Assembly: GCA_963793275.1 (NCBI GenBank)
Contig: CAWBZL010000003.1
Coordinates: 620,001-684,000, forward strand
Length of the DNA: 64,000 nucleotides
Reading direction: 5' to 3'
Source: Marinirhabdus sp963793275
GTDB lineage: Bacteria; Bacteroidota; Bacteroidia; Flavobacteriales; Flavobacteriaceae
Part shown: positions 16,854-25,726 of the stretch, in pieces
How the letters are laid out: the number at the start of each line of letters is the position of its first letter
Position numbering within the stretch: position 1 is the stretch's first letter
Made by a program: the position numbers and the translations under genes
Notes under the pieces: model-generated
Database searches by the model: none
Seen by the model: the letters and a program-made list of their open reading frames with translations, nothing else
Told to the model about the DNA's origin: nothing

Positions 16854-19631
16854 TTAATGAAGTTTCTCCAGCAAATAAGGAGCCGTTAATGAATCCTTGC
16901 TTTTTGAAACTTCTTCGGGAGTACCTTGCGCAACAATTTTACCACCTCGTATGCCGCCCTCGGGACCCAGGTCTATAATATGGTCTGCACATTTAATTAG
17001 ATCCAGATTGTGCTCCACTACAATTACGGTGTGACCATTATCCAGCAACGCATAAAAAGAAGCTAAGAGTTTTTTAATATCGTGAAAATGAAGTCCCGTA
17101 GTAGGTTCGTCAAAAATAAAGAGCGCTTTATCTTTAGTATTCCCTTTAATGAGGAAAGAAGCCAGTTTTATACGTTGCGCCTCACCACCGGAAAGGGTAG
17201 AGGAGCTTTGGCCTAATTGAACATATCCCAAACCAACATCTTGCAGGGGTTGTAATTTGATGGTGATCCTGGTTTCGTTATGCTGGCGGAAGAAAGAAAT
17301 AGCATCGTCTACCGTCATTTGCAGAATGTCATTAATGTTCGCATCATGGAATTTTACTTCCAGAATTTCTTTTTTGAAACGTTTCCCGTTACAGGTATCG
17401 CATTCCAAATGCACATCTGCCATAAACTGCATCTCTATAGTTACTTCGCCTTCGCCTTTACAGGTTTCACAACGTCCACCATCTACATTAAAACTGAAAT
17501 GCTTCGCCTTGTACCCACGTATGTCACTTAGTTTTTGTGAGGCATATAGATTTCTAATATCGTCGTATGCCTTTATATAGGTAACCGGATTACTTCGGCT
17601 GGAGCGACCAATTGGATTTTGATCTATAAACTCAATATTTTTAATACCACTATAACTTCCTTCTAATGAAGTAAACTGCCCTGGTTTTTCACCAAAACCG
17701 CTAATTTCACGTTGTAAGGCAGGATATAAAATCTTTTTCACTAAGGTACTTTTTCCGCTACCAGAAACCCCTGTTACTGCGGTAAAAGCTCCCAGTGGGA
17801 ACGTGGCATCAATATTCTGAAGGTTGTTTTGTCTCGCGCCCGTAATAGTTATGGCGCTTTTCGAAATTCGGCGTTTTGCGGGAACATCAATTTTTAGCGT
17901 TCCGTTTAAATAGCTTGCTGTAAGGGAATCGCCTTTTAAAATTTCAGCAAAAGTGCCCTGATTCATTATTTCACCACCAAAAGTTCCGGCTTCGGGACCA
18001 ATGTCTATGATTTCGTCTGCAGCTTTCATGATATCTTCATCATGCTCTACCACAATTACGGTATTTCCTAAGTCGCGCAAGGATTTTAAAACAACAATTA
18101 AGCGTTCGGTATCTTTTGGGTGCAAGCCAATACTAGGTTCATCAAGGATATACATAGATCCCACCAAGCTACTCCCCAGCGAAGTGGCTAAATTAATTCG
18201 CTGGGATTCCCCGCCAGAAAGTGTGTTACTTTTTCGGTTAAGGGTGAGATAGCTAAGGCCAACGTCCATTAAGAACGCAAGGCGATTATTAATTTCGAGC
18301 AATAATCTTTTTGCAATTTTTTGCTCGTATTTATTTAAGATTAGTTCTTTGAAGAAAACCGCCAGTTCATCTAATGGCTTGTTTACCAAATCCTGGATGG
18401 ATGTCTTGTTAATTTTTACGTAGGCAGCTTCGGGACGCAATCGCTTGCCGTGGCAGGTGCTACATTTTGTCTTTCCTCTGTAACGGGAAAGCATGACCCG
18501 ATTCTGAATTTTATAATTCTTAGATTCGAGGTATTTAAAAAATTGGTTCAACCCTTCAAAATGCTCATTTCCTTCCCAAACCAGTTGTTGCTGTGCTTCG
18601 GTAAGTTGAAACCAGGGTTTATGAATAGGAAAATCGAATTTATAAGCATTGTTTACCAATTGATCGCGATACCAGCCCATGCTATCACCTCGCCAGGGGA
18701 AAATGGCATTATCGTATACAGAAAGTGCGGTGTTTGGAATAACCAGTTCTTCATCAATACCTATTACATCTCCGTACCCTTCGCAGGTAGGGCAAGCACC
18801 ATAGGGATTATTAAAACTGAATAAATGTACATTAGGTTCTACAAATGTAATTCCGTCTGCTTCAAACCTGTTATTAAACTCACGAATAGCTCCATTGCCA
18901 AGATTTTCAATATACAATTCACCTTTACCCTCAAAAAAGGAAACTTCAATAGCATCTGCGAGTCGGTTATAAAAGTCTTCGTCGTCCTTAGTGATCACAC
19001 GATCTACTACTAACTGTAAATCTTTTGGATAATTTTTAGTCAATTCATCTATCCTTACAACAGTATCCTGAAGTTTTACACGTGCATAGCCTTGTTGGGC
19101 GAGCGCTTGTATTTTATTCTCCATAGTTCTGCCTTCTTCTAAATGAACAGGGGCAAGGAGGAGGAGTTTTTCACCTTCGGGACAGGTCTTAATGTATTCA
19201 ATAACATCGGTTACCGAATCTTTTTTCACCATAGTGCCGCTCACCGGAGAATAGGTTATTCCTATTCTTGTGTAAAGCAGTTTTAAATAGTCGTAAATCT
19301 CGGTAGATGTTCCTACTGTGGAACGTGTGTTGGTAGTATTTACCTTTTGCTCAATGGCAATGGCCGGGGCAATTCCTTTTATAGAATCTACCTTTGGTTT
19401 ATCTAGCCTACCTAAGAATTGGCGGGCGTAAGAAGACAAACTTTCTACATAGCGTCTTTGTCCTTCAGCGTACAAGGTATCGAACGCCAGGCTGGACTTA
19501 CCACTACCGGATAAACCCGTAATTACAACTAATTTATTTCTGGGGATTGCTACCGAAATATTCTTCAGGTTATGCAACTTTGCACCTTGAATAATTATAT
19601 TTTTCTTTGTGTCTAAGGTTTCGGTATTCAA
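16854..19631 (-). CDS. uvrA: Excinuclease ABC subunit A
   Basis: A 925-aa UvrA, the damage-recognition ATPase of nucleotide excision repair, which loads UvrB on DNA. Both ABC ATPase modules are complete: Walker A GLSGSGKSSLAF near residue 40 and GVSGSGKSTLVK near residue 630, signatures LSGGESQR and LSGGEAQR, and DEPSIGLH and DEPTTGLH Walker B regions. Zinc-binding CxxC pairs are visible (CPTCEGYG, CSTCHGKR, CETCKGEG, CDTCNGKR). No ATG is near the N-terminus, so the start is TTG at 19631. A -7 element lies at 19679-19686. Confidence 0.97.
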   Translation of the reverse strand: MNTETLDTKKNIIIQGAKLHNLKNISVAIPRNKLVVITGLSGSGKSSLAFDTLYAEGQRRYVESLSSYARQFLGRLDKPKVDSIKGIAPAIAIEQKVNTTNTRSTVGTSTEIYDYLKLLYTRIGITYSPVSGTMVKKDSVTDVIEYIKTCPEGEKLLLLAPVHLEEGRTMENKIQALAQQGYARVKLQDTVVRIDELTKNYPKDLQLVVDRVITKDDEDFYNRLADAIEVSFFEGKGELYIENLGNGAIREFNNRFEADGITFVEPNVHLFSFNNPYGACPTCEGYGDVIGIDEELVIPNTALSVYDNAIFPWRGDSMGWYRDQLVNNAYKFDFPIHKPWFQLTEAQQQLVWEGNEHFEGLNQFFKYLESKNYKIQNRVMLSRYRGKTKCSTCHGKRLRPEAAYVKINKTSIQDLVNKPLDELAVFFKELILNKYEQKIAKRLLLEINNRLAFLMDVGLSYLTLNRKSNTLSGGESQRINLATSLGSSLVGSMYILDEPSIGLHPKDTERLIVVLKSLRDLGNTVIVVEHDEDIMKAADEIIDIGPEAGTFGGEIMNQGTFAEILKGDSLTASYLNGTLKIDVPAKRRISKSAITITGARQNNLQNIDATFPLGAFTAVTGVSGSGKSTLVKKILYPALQREISGFGEKPGQFTSLEGSYSGIKNIEFIDQNPIGRSSRSNPVTYIKAYDDIRNLYASQKLSDIRGYKAKHFSFNVDGGRCETCKGEGEVTIEMQFMADVHLECDTCNGKRFKKEILEVKFHDANINDILQMTVDDAISFFRQHNETRITIKLQPLQDVGLGYVQLGQSSSTLSGGEAQRIKLASFLIKGNTKDKALFIFDEPTTGLHFHDIKKLLASFYALLDNGHTVIVVEHNLDLIKCADHIIDLGPEGGIRGGKIVAQGTPEEVSKSKDSLTAPYLLEKLH

Positions 19632-19678
19632 GTTTTTTTGATGCTTTACTAAGATTTTAGTTCCATAAAATGAAGGTG

Positions 19679-19686
19679 CAAAGATA
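19679..19686 (-). promoter_or_regulatory. -7 element of the uvrA promoter
   Basis: TATCTTTG on the minus strand matches TAnnTTTG and lies about 48 nt before the uvrA TTG start. Confidence 0.5.
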
Positions 19687-19712
19687 CTATTATAGAAGCA
19701 TTTTTAAGAGTA

Positions 19713-19734
19713 TTGAGCCAATTTTTAGGCTCAA
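19713..19734. promoter_or_regulatory. Inverted repeat upstream of uvrA
   Basis: TTGAGCC (19713-19719) and GGCTCAA (19728-19734) form a perfect 7-bp inverted repeat around AATTTTTA. It lies 26-48 nt upstream of the -7 element, in the -33 region, so it could be an operator for a dimeric regulator. It does not resemble a terminator because no T run follows on either side. Confidence 0.35.
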
Positions 19735-20012
19735 ATATTTAAATTTAAGTATATTTATTTTAAATTAAGAAAAGCTTAACAAACCCAGTGGTTTAATAGG
19801 GTAATTGACTTATTTTTTCTGAAACTTTATATTAATTTTAGGAAAAAACTCACAAATAATTTGCATTTCATATTTCTTTGTTGTTATATTTACCCCTCTT
19901 AACGATATTAATTAAAATTATTGCCTATAGCATATTATTACTTTTAAAATTTACTTATTAAAACAACTCGCCAGCCAAAAAAGCATAGTTGTTTAATTTA
20001 GAAAGTATTGAT

Positions 20013-20597
20013 ATGAAAAAAAACAAAGCTACAGATGCAACTTTAGTTAGTGCATATATGCAAGGCAATGAATCTGCGCTGGGCGTATTAGTTACACGTC
20101 ACAAACAAAGAATTTACAGTTTTATTTACTCAAAGGTTTTTGACCGCGATGTGGCGGAAGATATCTTTCAGGATACGTTTATTAAAGTAATTAGAACCTT
20201 AAAAAGAGGTGCTTATAATGAGGAAGGTAAATTTTTACCATGGGTAATGCGTATTGCTCATAACCTGGTGATAGATCACTTTAGAAAAAGTAATCGGATG
20301 CCGAAATTTGAAAATAATGACGATTTCAATATATTTTCGGTACTCTCTGACGGAAATCTGAATGCCGAAAAACAAATTATAAAAGGACAGGTAGAAAGTG
20401 ACGTAAGAAGGCTCATTCAGGAATTGCCTGCAGACCAAAAAGAAGTACTCGTGATGCGCATGTATAAGGATATGAGTTTTAAGGAGATTAGCGAGCAAAC
20501 AGGGGTTAGTATTAATACGGCATTAGGAAGAATGCGTTATGCTCTTATTAATTTACGTAAAGTAATTGATAAGCATAACATTATATTGACAAATTAA
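20013..20597 (+). CDS. RNA polymerase ECF-type sigma-70 factor
   Basis: A 194-aa ECF sigma factor. Region 2 covers roughly residues 10-85 (VLVTRHKQRIYSFIYSKV, DIFQDTFIKV, FLPWVMRIAHNLVIDHFRK), and region 4 covers roughly 125-185 with the helix-turn-helix (MSFKEISEQTGVSINTALGRMRYA). The ATG at 20013 is preferred over the in-frame TTG at 19989. There is no recognisable transmembrane anti-sigma gene; instead a 50-aa protein follows after 58 nt. Confidence 0.9.
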   Translation: MKKNKATDATLVSAYMQGNESALGVLVTRHKQRIYSFIYSKVFDRDVAEDIFQDTFIKVIRTLKRGAYNEEGKFLPWVMRIAHNLVIDHFRKSNRMPKFENNDDFNIFSVLSDGNLNAEKQIIKGQVESDVRRLIQELPADQKEVLVMRMYKDMSFKEISEQTGVSINTALGRMRYALINLRKVIDKHNIILTN

Positions 20598-20655
20598 CAC
20601 AATAAACATTTTTATAGTCCGTTATTAGGTAACATTAACCTCAAAAACACGTTCT

Positions 20656-20808
20656 ATGCAAAAAATGTACTCTGAAACGCCACGACCGGAACACGTGGAG
20701 AAAAATTTGGTTCCTAAGGGAGAAACTATTAAATTCCTCCTGGATTATTCGAAGGCTTTAAGTGTTATAGATTATAATAAAATGAAGTTTGAAGCACTTC
20801 TAAACTAA
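20656..20808 (+). CDS. 50-aa protein downstream of the sigma factor
   Basis: ATG 20656 to TAA 20806-20808 encodes 50 aa beginning MQKMYSETPRPEHVEK and ending FEALLN. It is soluble and contains a helix-forming core (IKFLLDYSKALSVIDY). It is followed directly by a strong terminator, which supports it being the last gene of the sigma factor operon. Similar short proteins accompany this sigma factor in Flavobacteriia as far as I recall. A role as a sigma-binding modulator is inference only. Confidence 0.6.
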   Translation: MQKMYSETPRPEHVEKNLVPKGETIKFLLDYSKALSVIDYNKMKFEALLN

Positions 20809-20819
20809 ACTTTGGAAAG

Positions 20820-20850
20820 CCCCGGAAATTCACCACTTTCGGGGTTTTTT
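20820..20850 (+). terminator. Terminator after the sigma factor operon
   Basis: CCCC(G)GAAA pairs with TTTCGGGG (one bulged G) and is followed by TTTTTT. Confidence 0.8.
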
Positions 20851-20864
20851 GTATCCAATTATTA

Positions 20865-21524
20865 CTACTTTTTCTTCTTTTTATAATATTCGTTTAGTAC
20901 TGTTTTTCTACCAATAGTTTTAGTAATAATATCCTTTTCCAAATCCCAACCGCGTGCCTGGCAATAGTGTCTTCCGTACCAGATTATCTGTAGATGTAGC
21001 TCATTCCATATTTCTTTTGGGAATAATCTTTTAGCATCCTTTTCGGTTTGTACTACGTTTTTACCGTTGGTAAGTCCCCAGCGATACATAAGCCTGTGAA
21101 TGTGCGTATCTACCGGAAAAGCAGGAATGCCAAAGGCTTGTGAAACTACAACACTTGCTGTTTTATGCCCTACAGCGGGCAATTCTTCCAGCGCTGAAAT
21201 ATCTGATGGGACACTCCCATTATATTTGTCTATAAGTATCTGAGAAAGTCCGTGAATACCTTTCGACTTCATTGGGGAAAGCCCAACAGGTCTTATGATA
21301 TCCCGAATATCTTCCACCGACAGTTTTACCATATCATACGGATTATCGGCAACTTCAAATAAAAGAGGTGTTATTTTATTGACGCGTACATCGGTACTTT
21401 GTGCAGAAAGTAATACGGCAATTAATAAGGTATATGGATCTTTATGGTCTAATGGAATTGGTATTTCAGGATAGGTTTTCTGTAAAGTATCTATAACAAA
21501 TTGTACCTTTTCTTGCTTGGTCAT
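20865..21524 (-). CDS. nth: Endonuclease III (DNA glycosylase/AP lyase), no Fe-S cluster
   Basis: A 219-aa base-excision-repair glycosylase for oxidised pyrimidines. The helix-hairpin-helix motif LPAVGHKTA carries the catalytic Lys121, and the catalytic Asp is in VDTHIHR (Asp139). The usual C-terminal Cys-x6-Cys-x2-Cys-x5-Cys cluster is absent: only one Cys (YGRHYCQARG) remains in that part, and the tail ends in a Lys run. So it cannot bind the [4Fe-4S] cluster of E. coli Nth. Divergent from bcp. Confidence 0.92.
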   Translation of the reverse strand: MTKQEKVQFVIDTLQKTYPEIPIPLDHKDPYTLLIAVLLSAQSTDVRVNKITPLLFEVADNPYDMVKLSVEDIRDIIRPVGLSPMKSKGIHGLSQILIDKYNGSVPSDISALEELPAVGHKTASVVVSQAFGIPAFPVDTHIHRLMYRWGLTNGKNVVQTEKDAKRLFPKEIWNELHLQIIWYGRHYCQARGWDLEKDIITKTIGRKTVLNEYYKKKKK

Positions 21525-21620
21525 AGCGCGTGCGTGTTTTGTTTTTATTTGGAGTCTTAAATTTTATGTAAATCTTTCAGCAATATAGATTGAATGCTTA
21601 ATTTTATACAAAAATAGACT

Positions 21621-22076
21621 ATGAACACATTACAAGCCGGCGATACGGTGCCAAATTTTACTGTAAATGATGAAGCTGGAAATCCGGTATCTCTTTCAGA
21701 TTATAAAGGAAAAAAATTAGTAGTATTCTTTTATCCAAAGGCTAACACGCCAGGTTGCACTGCCGAGGCCTGTAACTTACGCGATCACTATGCAGCACTG
21801 CAAGATGCCGGCTATTCACTTTTAGGAGTGAGTGCAGACAGCGAAAAAAAACAGTCAAACTTTAAAAATAAATTCGATTTCCCTTTTCCATTACTGGCAG
21901 ACGAGGACAAGCAAGTTATTAATGCCTTTGGTGTCTGGGGACATAAAAAGTTTATGGGTAGAGAGTACGATGGGATTCATCGTAAAACTTTTCTGGTAGA
22001 CGAAAATGGAGTGGTAGCACGCGTAATTGATAAAGTAAAAACAAAAGACCACGCCGCTCAGATTCTTGAGGGGTAA
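21621..22076 (+). CDS. bcp: Thioredoxin-dependent peroxiredoxin, Bcp/PrxQ type
   Basis: A 151-aa peroxiredoxin that reduces peroxides with thioredoxin. The active-site segment is NTPGCTAEACNLRD, with the peroxidatic Cys46 and the resolving Cys51 five residues on, the alpha2-type PrxQ arrangement. FYPKANTPGCT and the full thioredoxin fold are present. Its terminator is shared with the convergent gene. Confidence 0.95.
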   Translation: MNTLQAGDTVPNFTVNDEAGNPVSLSDYKGKKLVVFFYPKANTPGCTAEACNLRDHYAALQDAGYSLLGVSADSEKKQSNFKNKFDFPFPLLADEDKQVINAFGVWGHKKFMGREYDGIHRKTFLVDENGVVARVIDKVKTKDHAAQILEG

Positions 22077-22080
22077 AAAA

Positions 22081-22113
22081 AATACGCTACAATAAAATGT
22101 AGCGTATTTTTTT
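22081..22113. terminator. Bidirectional terminator after bcp
   Basis: An 11-bp perfect stem, AATACGCTACA (22081-22091) with TGTAGCGTATT (22098-22108), followed by a T run; A residues upstream make it usable from the other strand too. Confidence 0.85.
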
Positions 22114-22132
22114 ATTTCCTTCTAGCGTCTGC

Positions 22133-23593
22133 TTATTTCTCAATAATTTCAGTCTTTAAATTTTCGTGACAACTAAAAAGATGTTTGTCTTTTATTATTT
22201 CCGAAACACCTTTTGGAAGCATTTCTTCCCAGCCATCTTCATTATTTTCGATCATAGACAGTACTTCACGTGAGAAGATGTTCATAATATCGGCATTAAA
22301 GTTTTCTATATCAACAACCTTTCCGTTGTATTTAAAGAACTTGTATAGTTCTTTCATACGTGGGTGTACTTTTAAGTTTTCGCTGTTAGTATATTCTCCC
22401 GTTTTTGGATCACGCATTGGGTAGAGGTATACTTTTAAGTCTTTAAAGAATAATTTGCCAAAAGCCTCTAAAATTCCACCGCTCAAGTGACGGTAGTACT
22501 TCTCGTCAAAAATATCGACCAGATTATTTACTCCCATAGCAAGACCTAAGCGCATTTTGGTATAGCGAGAGAAATATTCAACTAGTTTATAATACTCCTG
22601 GAAGTTAGAAATCATTACCGTATGTCCAAGCGAGCATAGGAGTCTTGCACGATCCATAAAATCTTCTTCATCTATTTCCCCTTCAGCACGAAGGTTGGAA
22701 AGAGTGATTTCAAAAATTACTTCGGTTCGTTCTTTTTCCACTCTGTTTTCTTCTAAAAACATAGCGTATGATTTCTCATACATATCTATATTCACTTTTG
22801 TCACAGGGCGGAAACTTCCGCGAAGCGCCAATATATTTTTTTTGTATAGAATTCTTGCAGGAAGAATGTTGTTTCCGTCCGGGCCAAACATCACGGCATC
22901 TGTCATGCCATTTTTAATAAGTTGCAGACTCATTAATCTGTTATCTACCTTCTCAAATTTAGGTCCGGAGAAATTTATGGTATCAATTTCAATTTTATCT
23001 TTGTCTATATGATCGTATAAATACCGAAGTAATTTTCGTGGCTGATCGTACTTATAATAAGCACCATAAATTAAATTTACTCCTAAAATCCCGAGGGTTA
23101 TTTGTTGTGCTACAGCATCATTTTCGTGAAAACGAATGTGTAAAATAATTTCACTGTAATCCTCGTCCGGCTTTGTTTGGTAACGAATACCTAACCATCC
23201 GTGGCCTTTATATTTCTTAGCAAAGTCAATGGTAGCAACAGTATTGGCATAGGCAAAGAATAATTTCTCAGGATGTTTTTCGCGCACAATACGTTCCTCA
23301 ATAAGGTTCATTTCGTGGTTTAGCATCTTTTTGAGACGAGATTCGGTTACATACCTACTGTCTTCTTCAACACCATAAATGGCATCGCTAAAATCCTTAT
23401 CATAGGCAGACATGGTTTTGGCAATGGTACCCGAAGCGCCACCTGCTCTAAAAAAATTACGAACCGTTTCCTGTCCGGCTCCAATTTCGGCAAAAGTGCC
23501 GTAAATGTTCTCGTTCAGGTTAATTCGTAAGGCTTTATTTCTAACTGAAGGGATATTTTCAAATTCCTTATCCCCTTTAATCATGTCTGGCAT
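22133..23593 (-). CDS. Conserved soluble Bacteroidetes protein, function unknown
   Basis: A 486-aa protein starting MPDMIKGDKEFENIPSVRN. It has no signal peptide and no transmembrane segment. Conserved-looking stretches include IYGTFAEIGAGQETVRNFF, GGASGTIAKTMSAYDKDFSD and the internal ANTVATIDFAKKYKGHGW. Homologues in public genomes carry conflicting labels (TonB-dependent receptor, nicotinate-nucleotide adenylyltransferase), neither of which fits: there is no barrel or plug, and no HxGH nucleotidyltransferase motif. I therefore assign no function. Confidence 0.7.
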   Translation of the reverse strand: MPDMIKGDKEFENIPSVRNKALRINLNENIYGTFAEIGAGQETVRNFFRAGGASGTIAKTMSAYDKDFSDAIYGVEEDSRYVTESRLKKMLNHEMNLIEERIVREKHPEKLFFAYANTVATIDFAKKYKGHGWLGIRYQTKPDEDYSEIILHIRFHENDAVAQQITLGILGVNLIYGAYYKYDQPRKLLRYLYDHIDKDKIEIDTINFSGPKFEKVDNRLMSLQLIKNGMTDAVMFGPDGNNILPARILYKKNILALRGSFRPVTKVNIDMYEKSYAMFLEENRVEKERTEVIFEITLSNLRAEGEIDEEDFMDRARLLCSLGHTVMISNFQEYYKLVEYFSRYTKMRLGLAMGVNNLVDIFDEKYYRHLSGGILEAFGKLFFKDLKVYLYPMRDPKTGEYTNSENLKVHPRMKELYKFFKYNGKVVDIENFNADIMNIFSREVLSMIENNEDGWEEMLPKGVSEIIKDKHLFSCHENLKTEIIEK

Positions 23594-23673
23594 AGTACAC
23601 TATTTAAACGTGCTGTAACAAAGGTAACGAATAGGCGAAGCAAACTAAAAAAATTACTGTTATTTTTGTCCTA

Positions 23674-24450
23674 ATGAAAACTGAACTTACCATTACATTT
23701 TTAGGGACTGGAACCTCGCAGGGAATTCCTGTTATTGGTAGTAGTCATCCTGTGTGTTTAAGTAACGATACCCGCGATAAAAGATTGCGTGTTTCGGTAT
23801 TGCTGGAATGGGAAGGGCATAGGTATGTGATAGATTGTGGCCCGGATTTCAGGCAGCAAATGCTACGTGAGAACGTATCGTCAATAGACGGAATCCTGCT
23901 AACCCATGAACACAGCGATCATACAGCTGGCCTGGACGATATACGTCCGTTTTCCTTTCAGAAGGGTCACGTAGATTTTTATGCTCATAAGCGGGTTTTT
24001 ACATCCTTACACCAACGGTTTCAATATATTTTTGAAACCGAAAATAAATACCCTGGAGCGCCTACGATTGCTGAAATTGAAGTTCAAAAAAACAGTCCCT
24101 TTTATTTAGCTGATAAGAAGGTGATTCCCATAGAATATCTGCACGGCGATTTACCGGTATTAGGATTCAAAATTGATGGTTTTACTTATTTAACCGATAT
24201 GAAGACCATTTCTGAAGATGAAATAAAAAAAATAAACAACACCGAAATTTTAGTTATTAGCTGTCTGCGCATAAAACCTCACCATTCGCATCTTAATCTC
24301 GATGAAGCCTTGGCGTTGGTTCAAAAGATAAACCCAAAAAAAACTTATTTTACCCACGTAAGTCATTTGCTTGGTTTTCACGAGGAAGTAGAAAAAGCAT
24401 TACCAGAAAACGTGTATCTGGCATACGACGGACTTAAAATTAGAGTTTAG
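23674..24450 (+). CDS. Metallo-beta-lactamase-fold hydrolase, PhnP-like
   Basis: A 258-aa MBL-fold metallo-hydrolase. It starts with the PhnP/tRNase Z-like strand FLGTGTSQGIPVIG and has the metal motif LTHEHSDHTAGLDD, later YLTDMKT and a THVSH segment for the remaining ligands. PhnP-group enzymes hydrolyse cyclic or diester phosphates; the actual substrate is unknown. A TATTTTTG element at 23661-23668 ends only 5 nt before the ATG, so the mRNA may be nearly leaderless. Confidence 0.88.
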   Translation: MKTELTITFLGTGTSQGIPVIGSSHPVCLSNDTRDKRLRVSVLLEWEGHRYVIDCGPDFRQQMLRENVSSIDGILLTHEHSDHTAGLDDIRPFSFQKGHVDFYAHKRVFTSLHQRFQYIFETENKYPGAPTIAEIEVQKNSPFYLADKKVIPIEYLHGDLPVLGFKIDGFTYLTDMKTISEDEIKKINNTEILVISCLRIKPHHSHLNLDEALALVQKINPKKTYFTHVSHLLGFHEEVEKALPENVYLAYDGLKIRV

Positions 24451-24485
24451 TTACAACCAAACAATTACTATTAAAACTATTAAAG

Positions 24486-24980
24486 ATGAAGAATAAAATA
24501 TTTATGTACCTGTTTTTCTTTGCTGTACTTTTTATCCTGTTTCAGTATATGAACGAAAAATCAATTTTTGAAAGCCAAGAAAAACAGATTACCAGCTTAA
24601 CAAAGCAGGTAAACGAGTCTGATTCTCTATATGGGTTGCAGGAGGATAAACTTTTGGAGTTAAATTATTTCAACTTAATGAATAATGACAACGCAATGAG
24701 TTATCTGGAGAACTTAGGTATTGAAGCTGTTACAGCACAAAATAGGGTGCGCGACCAGATTTACGATATGAATCTTGCTCCGGAGGGCAATCCGCTGGTT
24801 CCTGTAGATGGGATGGAGGGGAACATGCGCATTAATAAAATAAAATTTTTAAACCATCGCTGGGTCATTGCAGATTTTAGTGACGGGACGTACTGGGGAG
24901 AAGTACTAATTGAGTATTTCTTTGGAGAAAATAACGAGCTCTCTTTGAAAACTATTGAGGGGGTTTTGTATTCCAATTAG
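24486..24980 (+). CDS. Membrane-anchored protein with coiled coil, unknown
   Basis: A 164-aa protein with one N-terminal transmembrane helix (residues 4-20), then a short coiled coil (EKQITSLTKQVNESDSL) and a soluble domain ending in WVIADFSDGTYWGEVLIEYFF. The layout suggests a periplasm-facing anchored domain. It follows the MBL gene by 35 nt, probably in one operon. I recognise no family motif. Confidence 0.7.
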   Translation: MKNKIFMYLFFFAVLFILFQYMNEKSIFESQEKQITSLTKQVNESDSLYGLQEDKLLELNYFNLMNNDNAMSYLENLGIEAVTAQNRVRDQIYDMNLAPEGNPLVPVDGMEGNMRINKIKFLNHRWVIADFSDGTYWGEVLIEYFFGENNELSLKTIEGVLYSN

Positions 24981-24994
24981 TTACTTCCTACCGG

Positions 24995-25654
24995 CTATCG
25001 ACTTGCTTCCAGCCACTCCTTCAACTCATAAAAATTTTGTGGCGCTACCCCATGACCAACAGGAAATTCTGAATATTTACAAGGGATGTTTAAATTATCT
25101 AAAAAGGGCTTGGTTTTTTGAGCCCACGAAATAGGGATTACCTGGTCCGCGGTTCCGTGAGAAGTATATATTTTTAAATTGCTGAAATCATTATTTTCAT
25201 AGCCTTCTTTCAAAATACCTTCATTTATATAGCCACTTAATCCTACAACCCGTTGAACTTTTTGAGGATAGCTTAACGCTACGGCGAAGCTTAAAATGGT
25301 TCCCTGGCTAAACCCTAATAGTGTTACGTGTGCTTCTGAAACTTGATACAAATCAATAATTTCATCTATACAGTTCACTACTAGTTCCCGTGAAGCAATT
25401 GCCTGCTCGTCGTCGCTAAACTTTCCTTTGGTATCATCGAAATAGATATTGTACCAGGCGTTTCCGTAGGGTTGCATTGGAATGGGTGCTTTTAAAGCGA
25501 TTACCGTGTATTCTTTTGGCAATTCGGTAGCGAAAGAAAATAAATCATTTTCATCACTTCCGAAACCGTGAAGCATAATAATTACGGGTGCTTTTTCAGT
25601 AGCAGTTTCAGCAAATCTTATGTTGTGTTCTAAAGAGAGAGTTTGTTTTTTCAT
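24995..25654 (-). CDS. Alpha/beta hydrolase, carboxylesterase/phospholipase type (COG0400)
   Basis: A 219-aa serine hydrolase of the YpfH/acyl-protein-thioesterase-like group. The oxyanion region is HGFGSDENDLFSFA, the nucleophile elbow is GFSQGTILSF, the acid is in GTADQVIPI, and the base is the His of VGHGVAP. It has no signal peptide, so it acts in the cytosol. The substrate is probably a short-chain or lysophospholipid ester. Confidence 0.88.
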   Translation of the reverse strand: MKKQTLSLEHNIRFAETATEKAPVIIMLHGFGSDENDLFSFATELPKEYTVIALKAPIPMQPYGNAWYNIYFDDTKGKFSDDEQAIASRELVVNCIDEIIDLYQVSEAHVTLLGFSQGTILSFAVALSYPQKVQRVVGLSGYINEGILKEGYENNDFSNLKIYTSHGTADQVIPISWAQKTKPFLDNLNIPCKYSEFPVGHGVAPQNFYELKEWLEASR

Positions 25655-25671
25655 AGTACTAATAAAGAAGC

Positions 25672-25694
25672 CGCAAGTTACAAAACTGCGGCCT
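25672..25694 (-). terminator. Possible hairpin terminator after DUF4870 gene
   Basis: GCCGCA and TGCGGC form a 6-bp stem between the stop at 25727 and the next gene; on the minus strand it is followed by a T-rich but broken stretch. Weak candidate. Confidence 0.4.
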
Positions 25695-25726
25695 CAATAT
25701 AGGGAAGTAATTACTGAATTAGTGGG

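Larger units (their letters stand above)
19632..19988. other. Divergent intergenic region between uvrA and sigma factor gene
   Basis: Very AT-rich, no coding frame. It holds the uvrA -7 element and the inverted repeat; for the sigma gene side I see no clear promoter match. Confidence 0.5.

Noticed and set aside
22133..23593. TonB-dependent receptor or nicotinate-nucleotide adenylyltransferase
   Set aside because: No signal peptide, plug or barrel, and no HxGH motif; labels of homologues appear to be propagated errors.
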